Notes: a model not told the origin generated them from the sequence alone. Shown: positions 1 through 10,958, counted from the stretch's first letter. The stretch is 64,000 bases of DNA from Armillaria gallica (GCA_037576215.1 JBANDB010000002.1:5580001-5644000); one strand, 5' to 3'. Translations and numbers: made by a program.

Positions 1-138
1 ATTCTTGACGAACACGAGCTGCTGAGGGACCTACTTCAGGATGCATATTCCCGGCGTTCTGAGAAGTCCTGGCGCGTCATGCAAGATCTGATAAAGAGCG
101 CTGGTGTAGAGGTCCTCCGCTATCTCAAAAAGGCCTAG
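1..138 (+). CDS. IRG-like GTPase, C-terminal end only (gene cut by window edge)
   Basis: Frame 1 is open from base 1 to a TAG at 136-138 and encodes 45 residues. They align with the C-termini of the two IRG-like GTPases at 5.6 and 8.1 kb: the shared pattern is a hydrophobic-acidic start (DEHELLRDLLQDAYSRRSEK), then a short helix ending in a basic-hydrophobic tail. No nucleotide-binding motif lies inside the window, so the family call rests on the two paralogues nearby. It shows the GTPase genes form a tandem cluster of at least three on the same strand. Its tail (VLRYLKKA) is more diverged than that of the other two, so it is probably the oldest branch. Confidence 0.82.
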   Translation: MLDEHELLRDLLQDAYSRRSEKSWRVMQDLIKSAGVEVLRYLKKA

Positions 139-660
139 GGTTCGAACCTATGACCGTGACCTTCCTGATTCTCATCTAGCTGTAGGTTTGTGGATTCGTT
201 GCAATTGTCCTGTTTTATCGTCACCCCAATTGTTGCTCTTCGAGGCTATCGTCGGTATTTACTATTGATACTATGATTCCCAATTACTCTCTTGATTCGA
301 TACTTGTATATACATACTTCGAGTCTCTATGTTGCTTCTATGGCAACTTTGAGTACTTGAGCCAGTCGCTAGGAAAACCAATGAAGAATACTTGTTGGAA
401 GGCTTAGTGAAACCGGTGATGGCCACCTTGACGAGATTTCCATGTTTTCCCAGACTAGCTCCCATGGCACGCAATTAAGTATAGACGAGAAAAGAGATAA
501 AAAGAGGACGATAGGCCCCGGAAGCTTCGATGACAAGGTTTTTCCGGTATTGTGATTTGAATGCGCTCTAGGCTGAGTCATCGCGGGAACCGGCTGCCGA
601 CGGACCTCAGGCTCGGACCGATCTGATTGTCTTCCTTGAATACTTTCACGCCTTACCACC
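139..660. other. Intergenic, 3' flank of GTPase
   Basis: T-rich sequence typical of a fungal 3' UTR follows the stop. No supported gene is seen on either strand up to the ATG at 661. Confidence 0.5.
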
Positions 661-1213
661 ATGCCTAAATCTACCTACGAACGAGCAGAGCCTGACGGCA
701 CTACGCAAATTGTGAATGGAGCCACTACAGCTTCGATTAAACCCTATTAAACCCTTATTTGCAGATACACTCTCGCGCAACCAAACTCTACAATCTGACA
801 CCTACCGACCTACAGAGTATCAGTCCGGTTCGACAAGAGCGAAATCCTCATGGCGGCTGGGTCACATACTATAATACTGGGGACGTTGAACGTCTTCAGC
901 GCAGCTTGCAAGGACGCTCCACGACGAGGAAGAAGGCTAATGGACCGAAGATCACAAAGACGGATGCCCTTAATATCTTCAATGTGCGTAATGGATGCCT
1001 TACTTCTACTCCCCCAATGTGACGTATTCTTAGCTCAAGGAATGGTATTTGAAGAACCTCACTCCCGAAGTGAAGCCACACCCCAAGTATAAGGGTCGGG
1101 TGATGCATCTCTACAACCGGATAGAGGTCGAGGTTCGTCGACGTGCTAGTTTTGTTCTTCTCACTCTGAGCTCCAATCATATAGGCTGTCGCGAAACGGG
1201 TCTATGGGCCTAG
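661..1213 (+). CDS. Small protein with two XPA_C-like modules, no zinc finger
   Basis: Three exons join cleanly: 661-711, 765-983 and 1034-1213, separated by GT..AG introns of 53 and 50 nt, giving about 149 residues. Residues about 18-60 (ATKLYNLTPTDLQSISP, then NPHGGWVTYYNTGDVERLQ) and about 84-135 (ITKTDALNIFNLKEWYLKNL, then PHPKYKGRVMHLYNRIEVEV) repeat one pattern: TK.DA...F.L....L, a Pro-His turn, then Y....VE. This resembles the C-terminal DNA-binding helix region of the repair factor XPA. The XPA zinc finger (two CxxC pairs) is absent. The likely role is nucleic-acid binding, by inference. The last 20 codons may be read-through of a further intron. The frame is open across all three exons only when both introns are removed, which supports the model. 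Confidence 0.58.
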
Positions 1214-2297
1214 TTACAAATCTTCAGCAACCCAATCCCGTCGCCAATACCCCTCCGCAGGCCAAGGACGATATGACGGGTTGTCGAGAGAAGACGCTGC
1301 TGAGCTCTGTACGTTCCATATTCTTCATGTACTTTGAGAGTTTAATTCGGCTATCTTCCAGTTTGTCGCGATACCGGCATCGTCGACTCTGCTGCTTTCG
1401 GCCCTTGCTGCTAATCATTCGCACGTAACAAATATGCTGTATAACAATCTTGCCATATATACTGTATGTATGTACTCAGTTAAAGAAGAAATTCGAAAAT
1501 CCACCTGAACATATATTAGGTCGGAAAGCCCCTTTCCAACTCGAACTATGTTATATTTCTGCCGCCCAGAGTTCTAGAATAGAACGTCTCTTATCATTAA
1601 GCTCTTCCATCATCTATGCACACATATTTCCTCCTCCACTCGGCATGCCGCGGTCGGTAAAATTTTACAGGTGATTTTCGGGTCTACTGGGAAGCCAAGA
1701 ACCCTTGGCATGGACCTACTAGTACTGGCAGTTCATCAATGATCAACGCCTGTTTCTCTAGTAGCCGGTTAGACCTTAATTTAATTACGCCGCGAGCTGG
1801 ACCCTGCAGGTCGTCATCATAGGTGCGAGTAGGTAGGAGTAGGTCAACTCTGTTCCAAGACACTCATCCAGTTACAGAACAAGGACGTCCGGCAATTTCC
1901 ACCCAAATCACACGCCGCAGGAAGCGCTAGCATACGATATCAACTAAGAACTGATCTTCCGGTCCGCCGTAGGCCATGTCGCGACCAGCATCTTCCCGGG
2001 GCGCGCGCCATGCCAAGATATTCATTCTCGTTTCAAATTCTTAGAAATCACCTTCTCCTTACCTCTCAAATCCTAAATCGTGGCAGTCTGACTTGACTGG
2101 AATTCGCAAACCGTGCTCTAGCTAATCCAACGGACGCATGTCAGAAATCAACAATCCAAACTCGTCGCTCCCGCCGTAGGTTCAGTACATTGGACCTGCG
2201 CAGCTCTTTCCTCCGAGAAATTTGCCATCGCACAGAAATTTGTATCCGGATTTTCACCGCGCCCAAAGAAAAAGTCTTGGAGACCACGGTCGAGGAC
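1214..2297. other. Intergenic, pectate lyase upstream region
   Basis: No supported gene is seen. It should hold the promoter of the pectate lyase downstream. Confidence 0.45.
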
Positions 2298-2304
2298 TAT
2301 AAAA
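2298..2304 (+). promoter_or_regulatory. TATA box of pectate lyase gene
   Basis: TATAAAA lies 35 bp upstream of the pectate lyase ATG. Transcription would start very near the start codon, leaving a very short leader. Confidence 0.55.
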
Positions 2305-2338
2305 TGGTTCTATCCTGGTTAGCTCAGTCTCCAGGATC

Positions 2339-3937
2339 ATGCAGTTCCTTCTTGCTTTGTCTATCGCCTCTCTAGCAGGTCTTTCCGCCGCTTGCGACGC
2401 CTACACCGGTGGTCTTCCAACAGCCACTGGCACTGTCTCCAGCAGTGCAGTCATCGAGGTCGCCGCTGGCGAAACCTTTGACGGTGGTTGGAAGAAGTAT
2501 GACCGTGGAAGCGGTGCTTGCAGGTTAGTTCTTCCCTACGCGTCTCGCTTGCCATACTGAAATGGTGTCCGTGATAGTGATCAATCCGAAGGAGGTATGC
2601 TCGTCCTTGTCTCGTTGGCTGTTGTGCTAATGCGTTTATTGACACGGTTACATAGATTATGAAGACGCAGGTACGACTTATTTTCTGGCATTTGTAGTGT
2701 CACGATGCTTACTCTTACATTCATAGTGTTCTACCTTCACGAAGGTGCCACCCTTCAGAATGTTATCATCGGCGCGAACCAGGCCGAAGGTGTTCGTACG
2801 TGATTTTTTGTCCATTCGAAGACTCCCTCTGATCCGCGTCCTTCTCAGACTGTACCGGTTGTAAGTTGTTAAATCATATCTTACGCTGTCTCCGTTTACA
2901 GTAAAGTTTAGACTGTACTTTGAACTTTGTTTGGGTACGTGACTTATCAAACCGAGTTCTATTTCTGCTAACAAGAGACACGATTTAGTTCGAGGATGTT
3001 CTGTGGTGGCCGGTTTTCTCTGGCATGTATGCATTACACTAATTCATATCCTTTCACCCAGAGGACGCCATCACCATCGTATGTTCATTCCCGTGACCCT
3101 TACAGCCATTAATCCTTACCCTATCACTCGCAGAAAAACGATGAGGCTGGTGACTACACCAACATCATCGGCGGTGGTGCCTACCACGCCGAGGACAAGG
3201 TCATCCAACACAATGGTTGCGGTACCGTGAACGTATGTACTTCCTTCGTCTCTCTTCGCTTTGCTGCGAAGCTAATAATACAATCAACCCAAGATCATCA
3301 ACTTCTTTGTTAGCGGTGCGTACTTCTCTTCCTTGGCTTCTTGACTTCGCTTTCTGATCTCGTCTCGTAGACTACGGAAAGGTGATTGAAGCTTACCATA
3401 TTCAAGCCGCATGCCGGTTAAACTGACATTCTTATTTACTAGCTCTACCGGTCTTGTGGAAACGTAAGTGCCATCTCGTGTTAGCACCCCAAGAGACTTG
3501 GCTGACAATTGTCCTTTAGTGCAAGAGCCAGTGCTCTCGTAATGTATACATCTCTGGTGTTTACGCCGAGGACGGTATGGATTCCCTGCATCTATCTAGT
3601 TTCTTACGAACTGAAATATGCCAAAATAGGTGGAACTCTTGCTGGTATCAACTCCAACTACGGTGTACGTCCATCTGTATTACTTATTTTCTCTGGGTCT
3701 TTATCATCTTCGGTTACCAGGATACCGCTACCATCATCGACTCGTGCTAGTACGCCTCTCTACTCCTGTACCTACCCCAGGCTAACCCGCGATGCATTGT
3801 AGCGATACCAGCCACCCTTGCACGCTCTACGATGGCTGCGCAGGAAGGTGAGTCTTCATGTTCTTTATTTTGTCGTTCGCCATCTTATACGCCTTCACAG
3901 CTGCGAGCCCGAAGTCGTCGGTTACTGCAGTGGTTGA
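2339..3937 (+). CDS. Pectate lyase, polysaccharide lyase family 3, secreted
   Basis: This calcium-dependent enzyme class cleaves polygalacturonate of plant cell walls by beta-elimination outside the cell. The N-terminus [19 protein letters not shown] is a signal peptide. About 17 small exons can be read: 2339-2523, 2578-2594, 2656-2670, 2727-2795, 2849-2860, 2912-2934, 2989-3005, 3062-3078, 3134-3232, 3294-3315, 3371-3381, 3443-3463, 3520-3574, 3630-3664, 3721-3749, 3803-3847, 3901-3937. They give the PL3 landmarks in order: [79 protein letters not shown] and a C-terminal [11 protein letters not shown]. Eight or more cysteines match the family. One oddity: exon 2989-3005 has one base too many to join in frame with 3062-3078 (VCEDA expected). 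This is either a frameshift, a sequencing error or an unusual splice that drops three residues. Confidence 0.9.
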
Positions 3938-5489
3938 GCGTCTTCTTGGAAGCGTCGCTTGTCATTGGCAAGCTACTAAGCATCCTTCCATTGCCGATAA
4001 TATCTACATCACCTTCATTTTGTCACTTGGTTCTTGGAAAATACAATGACCGTATTTGCTACGCAACCTTATCGCCTACGTATACTGGAAAAACGAAGTC
4101 AACTCAGGCTTCGAGATTTCTTCACTACTTTTTGCCCGTAAAGATGCTGCTCCGATAATCGATATGTGAAGGAAACAATGAGCTTTCCGCTGCCAGTGGT
4201 GTAAGTTGGGCATGAGTTGAGGATGGATTTGATGCATGGTAAATATTGAATGGTAAGTCAGACACCCCTGGGCGCAGTGCCATTAATTAGGAGCATTGGC
4301 CCAAATACCAGCCCGTAGGGACGATATGTATCGTGAAATAATAAACCAAGAAAGATAGAAATCTGCTTGTCGAAAAAGGGAACTTGAACATTCTCACGCC
4401 ACAAAGTGGCGAGCCGCGTCGACTTCCAAGCTCACCGTCACGATCAAGCCGCCCAGCCTCGAACAAGATGATACAAAGATCAGACCAATATAATCTTCAG
4501 GTGCAAATATGTTTGTCATGCCCGTCTTTTTTATATGGAAAACTGATACCTAATCCAGCACCACCCGATATCTATTCGCGCACCATACACTCCGAGTCGG
4601 ACCGCGACTAATGAAGCTTCAGTATTCAGCCTGAGCAAACGACGCTTCTTATTTAATTCTGCGACGCAGTAATTGCTCCGCGCTCAGCCTGTACTGCCAT
4701 GTGAAAAGTGGTGCCATTACTGATCAGCAAAACAGCCACCCCAGGTTTCGTGCACGCAGCTTGCCAACCTCACCGTTTCACCATCGTACCGCTGTCTCCA
4801 TTCGGTATCTTTATTAAGAACCGCCGTCGCCGCATGGGAAAGGGCCAGGCGGGAACAGTCTCCACCTTGCGAGCGTGATCTTCATCTCACATGGCAGAAA
4901 TTGAACTAAAAATTAGTTCAGTGTCTCCGTTTGGGGTGATCTTGTGAAACTGATATGAAGCTATTAGTTTTATTCAAATACCGCCTCTTTCTCTCTAATT
5001 TCACTGCACTGCTTCTGCCACGACGTGTGAGTTTCTTCGCAATCCTTCACTACCTCGTGGCTGATTGATATTGTAGAAAGTGAAACCCTAGAGTCAATGC
5101 AACTGTCAATATGTGATTCAGCTTCGATACTCATTCAAAGTTCATGGCGAGCAACTGGAACCAATCCCCATCACCGCGAGGGCCCCTGTGAGGGCGGGCC
5201 TGAGTGTCCGATCGAGTTGCAGCTCAGGTCCTGATTTCGCGTGCATCTCCACTTCTGTGAAAACCGAAAGCTGAACCAGCACATCTTCACCAGTGGGTGA
5301 CAGGTAAAAACCATTCAATACGCCCAGACGCAGCAACAATACACGTTGACAACTTACGAATATCACCACACCGTTCCAAGACTCGTCTTCTGCATTCTTT
5401 GACTCCATTTTCCCAAATCTCATCTCTGTGTTTTTGTCGCCTTTGTGCTTAGGTCTTCATCAAAGTAACTTTTCTCATCTTAATACAAG
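3938..5489. other. Intergenic between pectate lyase and GTPase
   Basis: No supported gene is seen on either strand. The last 500 bases before the GTPase are pyrimidine-rich and look like a promoter and leader. Confidence 0.4.
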
Positions 5490-5548
5490 GTACTCGACGC
5501 AACTAAAACTTGAAACTCATTTCTGACCTTCATGCTTTCAATCCTTAG
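5490..5548 (+). other. Probable 5' UTR intron of GTPase gene 1
   Basis: A GTACTC donor and a CTTAG acceptor 59 nt apart lie just before the ATG at 5560. The paralogue at 8.1 kb has an intron in the same place, which supports it. Confidence 0.5.
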
Positions 5549-5559
5549 GTTCATCAGGA

Positions 5560-6771
5560 ATGGGTAGTACTTTATCCCGGGTAGCCGCTGCGGCAGCAGC
5601 CATCCCGCTCGTCCTAGGTGCAGTCCGGAGCAGTCAAGTCAAGGAAAACCCGACGATGGCGGCCATCAATGAGCAGCTCAAGAGAGCAGAAGCCGAGAAA
5701 GTCAAGGCTCAGCGACGTACGGAGCAGCTCGAACAAGAGAAGCAGGCACAGGCAGAGAAACTCAGAATCCAGCAGGAGGAAGCTGATAGAGCAGCGCAAG
5801 CCGCTGAGCAGCTGGAGAAAGAGAAGCAGGAGCATGCCAGCAATGCCAAAAGAGAGCGGGAAGTAGCGCAGAAGGCCACTCGGACTGCTAACGAGTTGCA
5901 AGAGCAGGTGAAGAAGAAGACGCGGAGATGAGGAAGATTTTAGAAGACCAGAAGGAGATAGAGGCCAAGTGGAAGAAGGGTATTCGTCCGGTTGAGTGGC
6001 CTTCTCGCGAGCAATTCGAAGCGAACAAGCGACTTTTTTACACAGGAGGGCAAATTCCATCTTGCCATTGCCGGGTGTTCAGGAAGTGGCAAGTCGTCCT
6101 TGGTGAACGCATTCCGAGGTATATGGGATGATGAAGAGGACGCGGCTCCGACCGATATCGTTGAAACCACCTCGGTTGTTACACCTTACCCTGATCCTAA
6201 TCCCGCCAACCCTTTCATCTGGTTCGATGTCCCGGGCTCAGGCACTATCTCGTGTCCTGATTGGACCTACTTTAATGACCAAGGCCTTTACATCTTCGAC
6301 GCCATTATCATCCTGTTCAACGATTGTTTCACCGCCACCGACATAGCAATCCTTCAGAACTGCGATCGTTTTAAGATCCCTGCCTATATCGTCCGCTCTA
6401 AATCCGATGTACACATCGACGACCTAATTAACAAAAAACGGCGGAGCGCTGGACCAAGAGCTGATCTCGTGAAGATTTTCGAGGAAGCTCGTAAGGAGTA
6501 CGTTACGCGGACGCAGGAGAGCGTCAGGTTGAATTTGATGAAGAACGATCCCCCTATACGGTCGCAGAAGATGTACGCCATCTCACGAGAGACACTGACA
6601 ATGGTTGTCAGAGAGGAGTCACTCGAGGATAGCCTGGTGCTGAACGAGTTTGAGCTGTTGAAGGACATCCTTCAGGATGCGTACGCACGACGATCTGAGA
6701 AGTCGTACGGCTCGATGGCGGATCTGATGAAAAAGGCCGGCATGGATGTCTTCCGTTTCTTTACCGACTGA
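5560..6771 (+). CDS. IRG-like (interferon-inducible type) GTPase 1, needs a phase-0 intron or is frameshifted
   Basis: This is a large GTPase of the IIGP/IRG group. It begins MGSTLS, a plausible N-myristoylation signal, followed by a hydrophobic stretch (residues 7-22) and a Lys/Glu/Gln-rich coiled coil. The G domain has the P-loop GCSGSGKS, TDIVETTS as switch, DVPGSG and SKSD as the specificity motif. Read straight through, the frame stops at 5929-5931, because a base is missing near 5917 and one is gained near 6044 relative to the paralogue. However, GTGAAG at 5908 and a T-rich ACACAG ending at 6045 would remove exactly this 138-nt segment in phase 0, giving join(5560-5907, 6046-6771), 357 residues. 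The segment is exonic in the paralogue. So the gene is either functional with a newly arisen intron, or a pseudogene with compensating frameshifts. Confidence 0.72.
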
Positions 6772-8029
6772 TGAGGTCGCATTCCCTCTATTTCCCCTTT
6801 GATACGGTCATTTGTGGACAATTCTGTTTTAATGTTGTTCTTTGGTATCTTTAATGTTCTAAGCTGGCGTTTTCCCGTTTCATTACTCATGTATTTTGTG
6901 CGTAGTTCGAATTGATTTCATCATATCGAATTATACCTGTTCCTTTTTTAGGCAGAATCCGTTACGACTCTCTTCTCAAGCACCACCAAAACCTAGTGAT
7001 GTCTCTGGCTAAGATCCTAAGTAGCTCTCTGTATGACACGTCGCATAGCAGCCACCACGCCCTGTCACTCTTTCAACGTGCCTACTCTTATCTGTGTCTA
7101 CAATAGAGTGCTCGTGTCATTCGATAGATTTGAACCTTTCGCTCGATGCCGTTACGCATTCAACTCGGAGGACAAGGCAGTAATACATCCCTAATCATGC
7201 GAGAACACCAAATCGGAGGGATGTATGCAAACGTTCTCACCTCGCGGGCTCTTCCTCCTTCCTTTCAGTTTAGCTTTCATATTGCACATCGCATCTAACC
7301 GCTCAAGGTAAAGAAATCAGTGACTCTGCCCTTAGTAACAAGCTTATGTATCTCAGGCCATATGGCATTTGCAAAGTGCTTAGACCATTCTTCACAGCAC
7401 ACCTTCACACCATCACTCCGTTGCAATGGAATCCATCAGGTTCTTATGGCGCTTCACCCTTTCGCCGCTCTGCAATACAACAAAACGCTGTACCGTGTCA
7501 ACGAAACTTAAAGTTTGCTGTTCCTTCACCCTTCTCGGCGTCTAGGACCTCATGGATTTCTCACTAGAATCGTGAAATTCACCGCCCTCACTCCGTACAA
7601 CGGCGATGTCTTTTTTCCGTATCTTTTTCCTGGTTCTAGCACAGGTTTCGATTGATAACGACTAGCAAGGTGTTCTATGATCTGTGGGGTGTCTGTGATT
7701 CGATATATTTTTGGCTTTTGCGTGGAAGAAAAGGATCAGATAGCGCCTATGCTGTCACAAGCATCTTGATGAAGCTGTTCTGAATTGGAACCGTCGTAAC
7801 GCAATTCTTGGTACACGTTTATACAAGGGACCTTCGCACAAGATGGTGGGTTTTCGTCGGTTCCCCACTTGCTTCACTGTCTACTCGGTTGTCACCTGAA
7901 TTTTCGATTTTCAAGTTTCGTTGTAAGTACTCAGGACAAGCTAACACGAAACCCATACTCACTTGGTAGTAGATTATAAGGATTAAAATTCTCGCAGCTT
8001 TGCGCAACATCTGTCCAGTTCACAGAAAG
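6772..8029. other. Intergenic between the two GTPase genes
   Basis: T-rich 3' flank, then no supported gene. The stretch before 8030 should hold the promoter and leader of GTPase gene 2. Confidence 0.4.
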
Positions 8030-8082
8030 GTACGTGCATCAATCAGAGACGTACTTTCTTGTCTCACTAACGAGTGTCGCAG
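8030..8082 (+). other. Probable 5' UTR intron of GTPase gene 2
   Basis: GTACGT donor, CTAAC branch-like site and CGCAG acceptor, 53 nt in all, end 13 bases before the ATG at 8096. If spliced, the open frame upstream of that ATG is not coding, which decides the start. Confidence 0.6.
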
Positions 8083-8095
8083 CTATCATCAAAGA

Positions 8096-9637
8096 ATGGG
8101 CGCCGCTGTGTCTATTATCGCAAGCGTGGCTGCTGTTGCAATACCCGCCATTCTCAGTGCCATAAGGGGTAGTAGAGTCGAGGAAAACCCCACGATGAGG
8201 GCCATCGAAGAACAGCACAGAAGAGAGGAGGAGGAGAGAGCAGAAGCTCAACGACGTGCTGAGCAAATGGAACGAGAGAGGCAGGAGCATGCTGAAAGTC
8301 TCAGGAGAGAGCGAGAGGCAGCACAGAGAGCCGCAGAACTCGCCGAGCAGCTCGAGAACCAGCGCAGAAAGGGGGAGGAAGAAAGAGCAGAAGCTCAACG
8401 ACGCGCTGAGCAAATGGAACAGAGAGCCGCTGAACTCGCCGAGCAGCTCGAGAACCAGCGCAGAAGGGAGGAGGAAGAGAGAGCGGAAACTCAACGGCGC
8501 GCTGAGCAAATGGAACGAGAGAAGCAGGAACATGCCGAAAGTCTCAGGAGAGAACGAGATGCAGCGCAGAGAGCTGCCCAACTCGCCGAACGGTTGGAAA
8601 GAGAAAGGCAGGCCCAGGCCGAGAGAATCAGAATCCAACAGGAGGAGGCTCAAAGGGCGGCTCAAAACGCAGAGCATTTGGAGAGGGAGAAGCAGGAGCA
8701 GATGGAGATTGTCAGAAGAGAGCGTGAGGCAGCTCAGAGGGCTGCTGAGGCTGCTAACGAGTTGCAAGAGCAGGTGAGAAAGAAGGAGGCGGAGATGAAG
8801 AAGGTCTTGGATGAGCAGAAGGCCATGGAGGCCAAGTGGAAGATTGGTATTCATCCAGTTGAATGGCCTTCCAAGGAGAAGTACGAGGCAACCAAACGTC
8901 GCTTTTATAAGGAGGGCAAGTTCCATCTTGCCATCGCTGGAATTTCGGGAACGGGCAAGTCGTCTCTCATCAACGCCTTTCGAGGGATATGGGACGGTGA
9001 CGAGGGCGCCGCTATGACCGATATCGTTGAAACCACCTCGGTCGTTACTCCTTACCCTGATCCTAATCCCGCCAACCCTTTCATCTGGTTCGACGTCCCG
9101 GGCTCGGGCACTCTCTCTTGTTCTGATTGGACCTACTTCAATGACCAAGGTCTCTACATTTTTGACGCCGTCATTGTTCTCTTCGGCGACCGCTTCACTG
9201 CCACTGACATTGCTATCTTGAAGAATTGCGAACGATACAACATCCCAACCTATATCGTTCGCTCCAAATCTGACATCCACATCGAGAATATCATCAAGAT
9301 GAAAAGGCGGGCCGCTGGGGCCAAGGCTGATCCTGCCAAGATTCTTGATGACGCTCGTAAGGAATACCTTGCGAGAACGCAGGAGAGCGTCCGGTTGAAT
9401 TTGATGAAGAATGATCCTCCTATCCGGTCCCAGAAGATGTATGCGGTCTCTCGGGATACGCTGACCATGGTCGTCCGAGAGGAGCCGACTGAGGATATGC
9501 TGGTACTCAACGAATTTGAGTTACTGCGGGATATCCTCCAGGATGCATATTCGCGACGATCTGAGAAGTCGTATGGGACGATGTCGAATCTCATGAAGAA
9601 GACTGGTATGGATATCGTTCGATTCTTTACAAACTAA
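8096..9637 (+). CDS. IRG-like (interferon-inducible type) GTPase 2, intact
   Basis: Intronless coding frame of 513 residues. The start is chosen at MGAAVS, which aligns with MGSTLS of gene 1 and fits an N-myristoylation signal; residues 3-22 are hydrophobic. Residues about 35-255 are a highly charged coiled coil made of internal repeats. The G domain follows: P-loop GISGTGKS (282-289), TDIVETTS (308-315), DVPGSG (333-338) and SKSD (390-393), then a C-terminal helical part ending DIVRFFTN. IRG proteins are dynamin-like GTPases that act on membranes; animal members attack pathogen vacuoles. In fungi their role is not known to me, so membrane remodelling is an inference. Third member of the tandem cluster, and the best preserved. 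Confidence 0.88.
   Translation: MGAAVSIIASVAAVAIPAILSAIRGSRVEENPTMRAIEEQHRREEEERAEAQRRAEQMERERQEHAESLRREREAAQRAAELAEQLENQRRKGEEERAEAQRRAEQMEQRAAELAEQLENQRRREEEERAETQRRAEQMEREKQEHAESLRRERDAAQRAAQLAERLERERQAQAERIRIQQEEAQRAAQNAEHLEREKQEQMEIVRREREAAQRAAEAANELQEQVRKKEAEMKKVLDEQKAMEAKWKIGIHPVEWPSKEKYEATKRRFYKEGKFHLAIAGISGTGKSSLINAFRGIWDGDEGAAMTDIVETTSVVTPYPDPNPANPFIWFDVPGSGTLSCSDWTYFNDQGLYIFDAVIVLFGDRFTATDIAILKNCERYNIPTYIVRSKSDIHIENIIKMKRRAAGAKADPAKILDDARKEYLARTQESVRLNLMKNDPPIRSQKMYAVSRDTLTMVVREEPTEDMLVLNEFELLRDILQDAYSRRSEKSYGTMSNLMKKTGMDIVRFFTN
8215..8620 (+). repeat. In-frame coiled-coil repeat inside GTPase 2
   Basis: A unit of about 49 codons (ERAEAQRRAEQME, then QEHAESLRRER, then AAELAEQLENQRR) occurs three times. 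The middle copy lacks the QEHAESLRRERE part and is about 33 codons long. Gene 1 has essentially a single unit, so the array expanded after the genes split. Confidence 0.8.
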
Positions 9638-10958
9638 CGATTTAGTCCCTTCCGTACTTATGGTTGTCTGTGGACAAATTTGCAGTGTTCTTTGGTATCG
9701 ATTTTGAAACTTGCTAAACACATTCTGTCACTCTACTCTAACATGGTAGCTCGGATTTATTGTGCTCCCTTCGAAGAATCAGTGTGATCGTGTCATTTCG
9801 TACTCCGGCAGAGCCTTCTGTGCACGTATCGCTTCCACGTCCCTATGCAAACTCTCTACCTTTCGACGTACATTAGCTTCCAGCTCTTGCTCTGGCGCTA
9901 GCTTTAGCTCCAGCTCGGAGGGCGGAGAGCCCCGTTTCGAGTGCGATGGTAATGTCGGTACTGAAATCAAGGTCGGCACAGACCACAGGAATCAGGAGCT
10001 CGATGAAGTTGGAGCCACCCACGCACGAAAAAAATATTGACGTCCGGAGTTCAAGGAGGCAGTACCGAGGCTTGTTTTTCTTTGATTCCGGGCAGTCAAA
10101 GCCAAGTCAAAGTGGTATCATCGTCGTAGCCATGGGGGAAGATTGCCAGCCACACATGGTCGCCAACTAAGAACTTGAACGATTGAGCCGCCAGCTACGT
10201 AAACTCAACTCTCGGTGTTGACGTCCATGCGAGCACCATTTTATAAGCATGGCCCATGACTCTGGCGGCATGCTGCGTGTTTGTTCAACCTTTTCACTGA
10301 AAAAGTACCGTAGGACTAGGCGATGTTATTATGCTTCGGAAAGCCTTCTCAAAAACGTACCCGAAGGAGCTGACCCATCGGCAGCACTAGTGATATACAC
10401 AACTTGCAAGACGCTTAGTTTCTCATTCAGCACGTTATTGCTGCCACTCGCTCGCTACAGCGGTAGACGGTCGGTCCTCGAGGACGCCAACATTTAGTGT
10501 CTTGATGCTATAGCTAATTTTTCGTGGTTCTACGTTTCGTCCGACTCGGGTTCCGAACTCTTCCATCTGGGTGTGCATGATACAGGCCGTATCTGCTTCT
10601 GGTTTTCCTCGAGAAACCAGGTAAAGGCAGAAAGGTTCGTCTCACGACTCACGGTCTACTCGAACCTGGCCTTCACTATGGTTTCCCTTGTTTTCGCGTC
10701 ACGAACTACCAATCTTTGATTCCTGATCGGGGTAATCACGAACCATGTCGATCTTATGAAGTATCCTCGGAGTCCGAGTCCCACATCATCGCGTGTCAAG
10801 GAATGCACTCTTATTCTGTTGTTCTGCTAATGCTCTTTGAAGTACTACCGTGCGAGTTGCCCTGACGATTATATTGAGGCCGAGCCTCCACTGCCCTTGG
10901 TGACATTCTCTGCTTTATGCGGCGGTCCTGCCTCGGATAATGTCCGGGCTGCATCAGG
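9638..10958. other. Intergenic, no supported gene
   Basis: 3' flank of GTPase 2 followed by sequence without a convincing frame. A short minus-strand Glu/Leu-rich frame near 9.78-9.98 kb has no recognisable relatives or exon partners. Confidence 0.35.

Noticed and set aside
134..152. TTCGA-containing hairpin resembling a tRNA T-arm
   Set aside because: It directly follows the stop codon of the GTPase; the upstream bases are coding and no acceptor, D or anticodon arm can be formed.
8000..8095. 32-codon upstream extension of GTPase 2 from an earlier start
   Set aside because: It lies across a well-formed 5' UTR intron, and the paralogue starts at the equivalent of the 8096 ATG with the same MGxxxS signal.
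8039..9280. Minus-strand open frame of 413 codons
   Set aside because: It is exactly antisense to the Glu/Arg/Gln-rich coiled coil and G domain of GTPase 2. Such codon usage leaves the opposite strand open by chance, and the product is a Leu/Ser-rich shadow.
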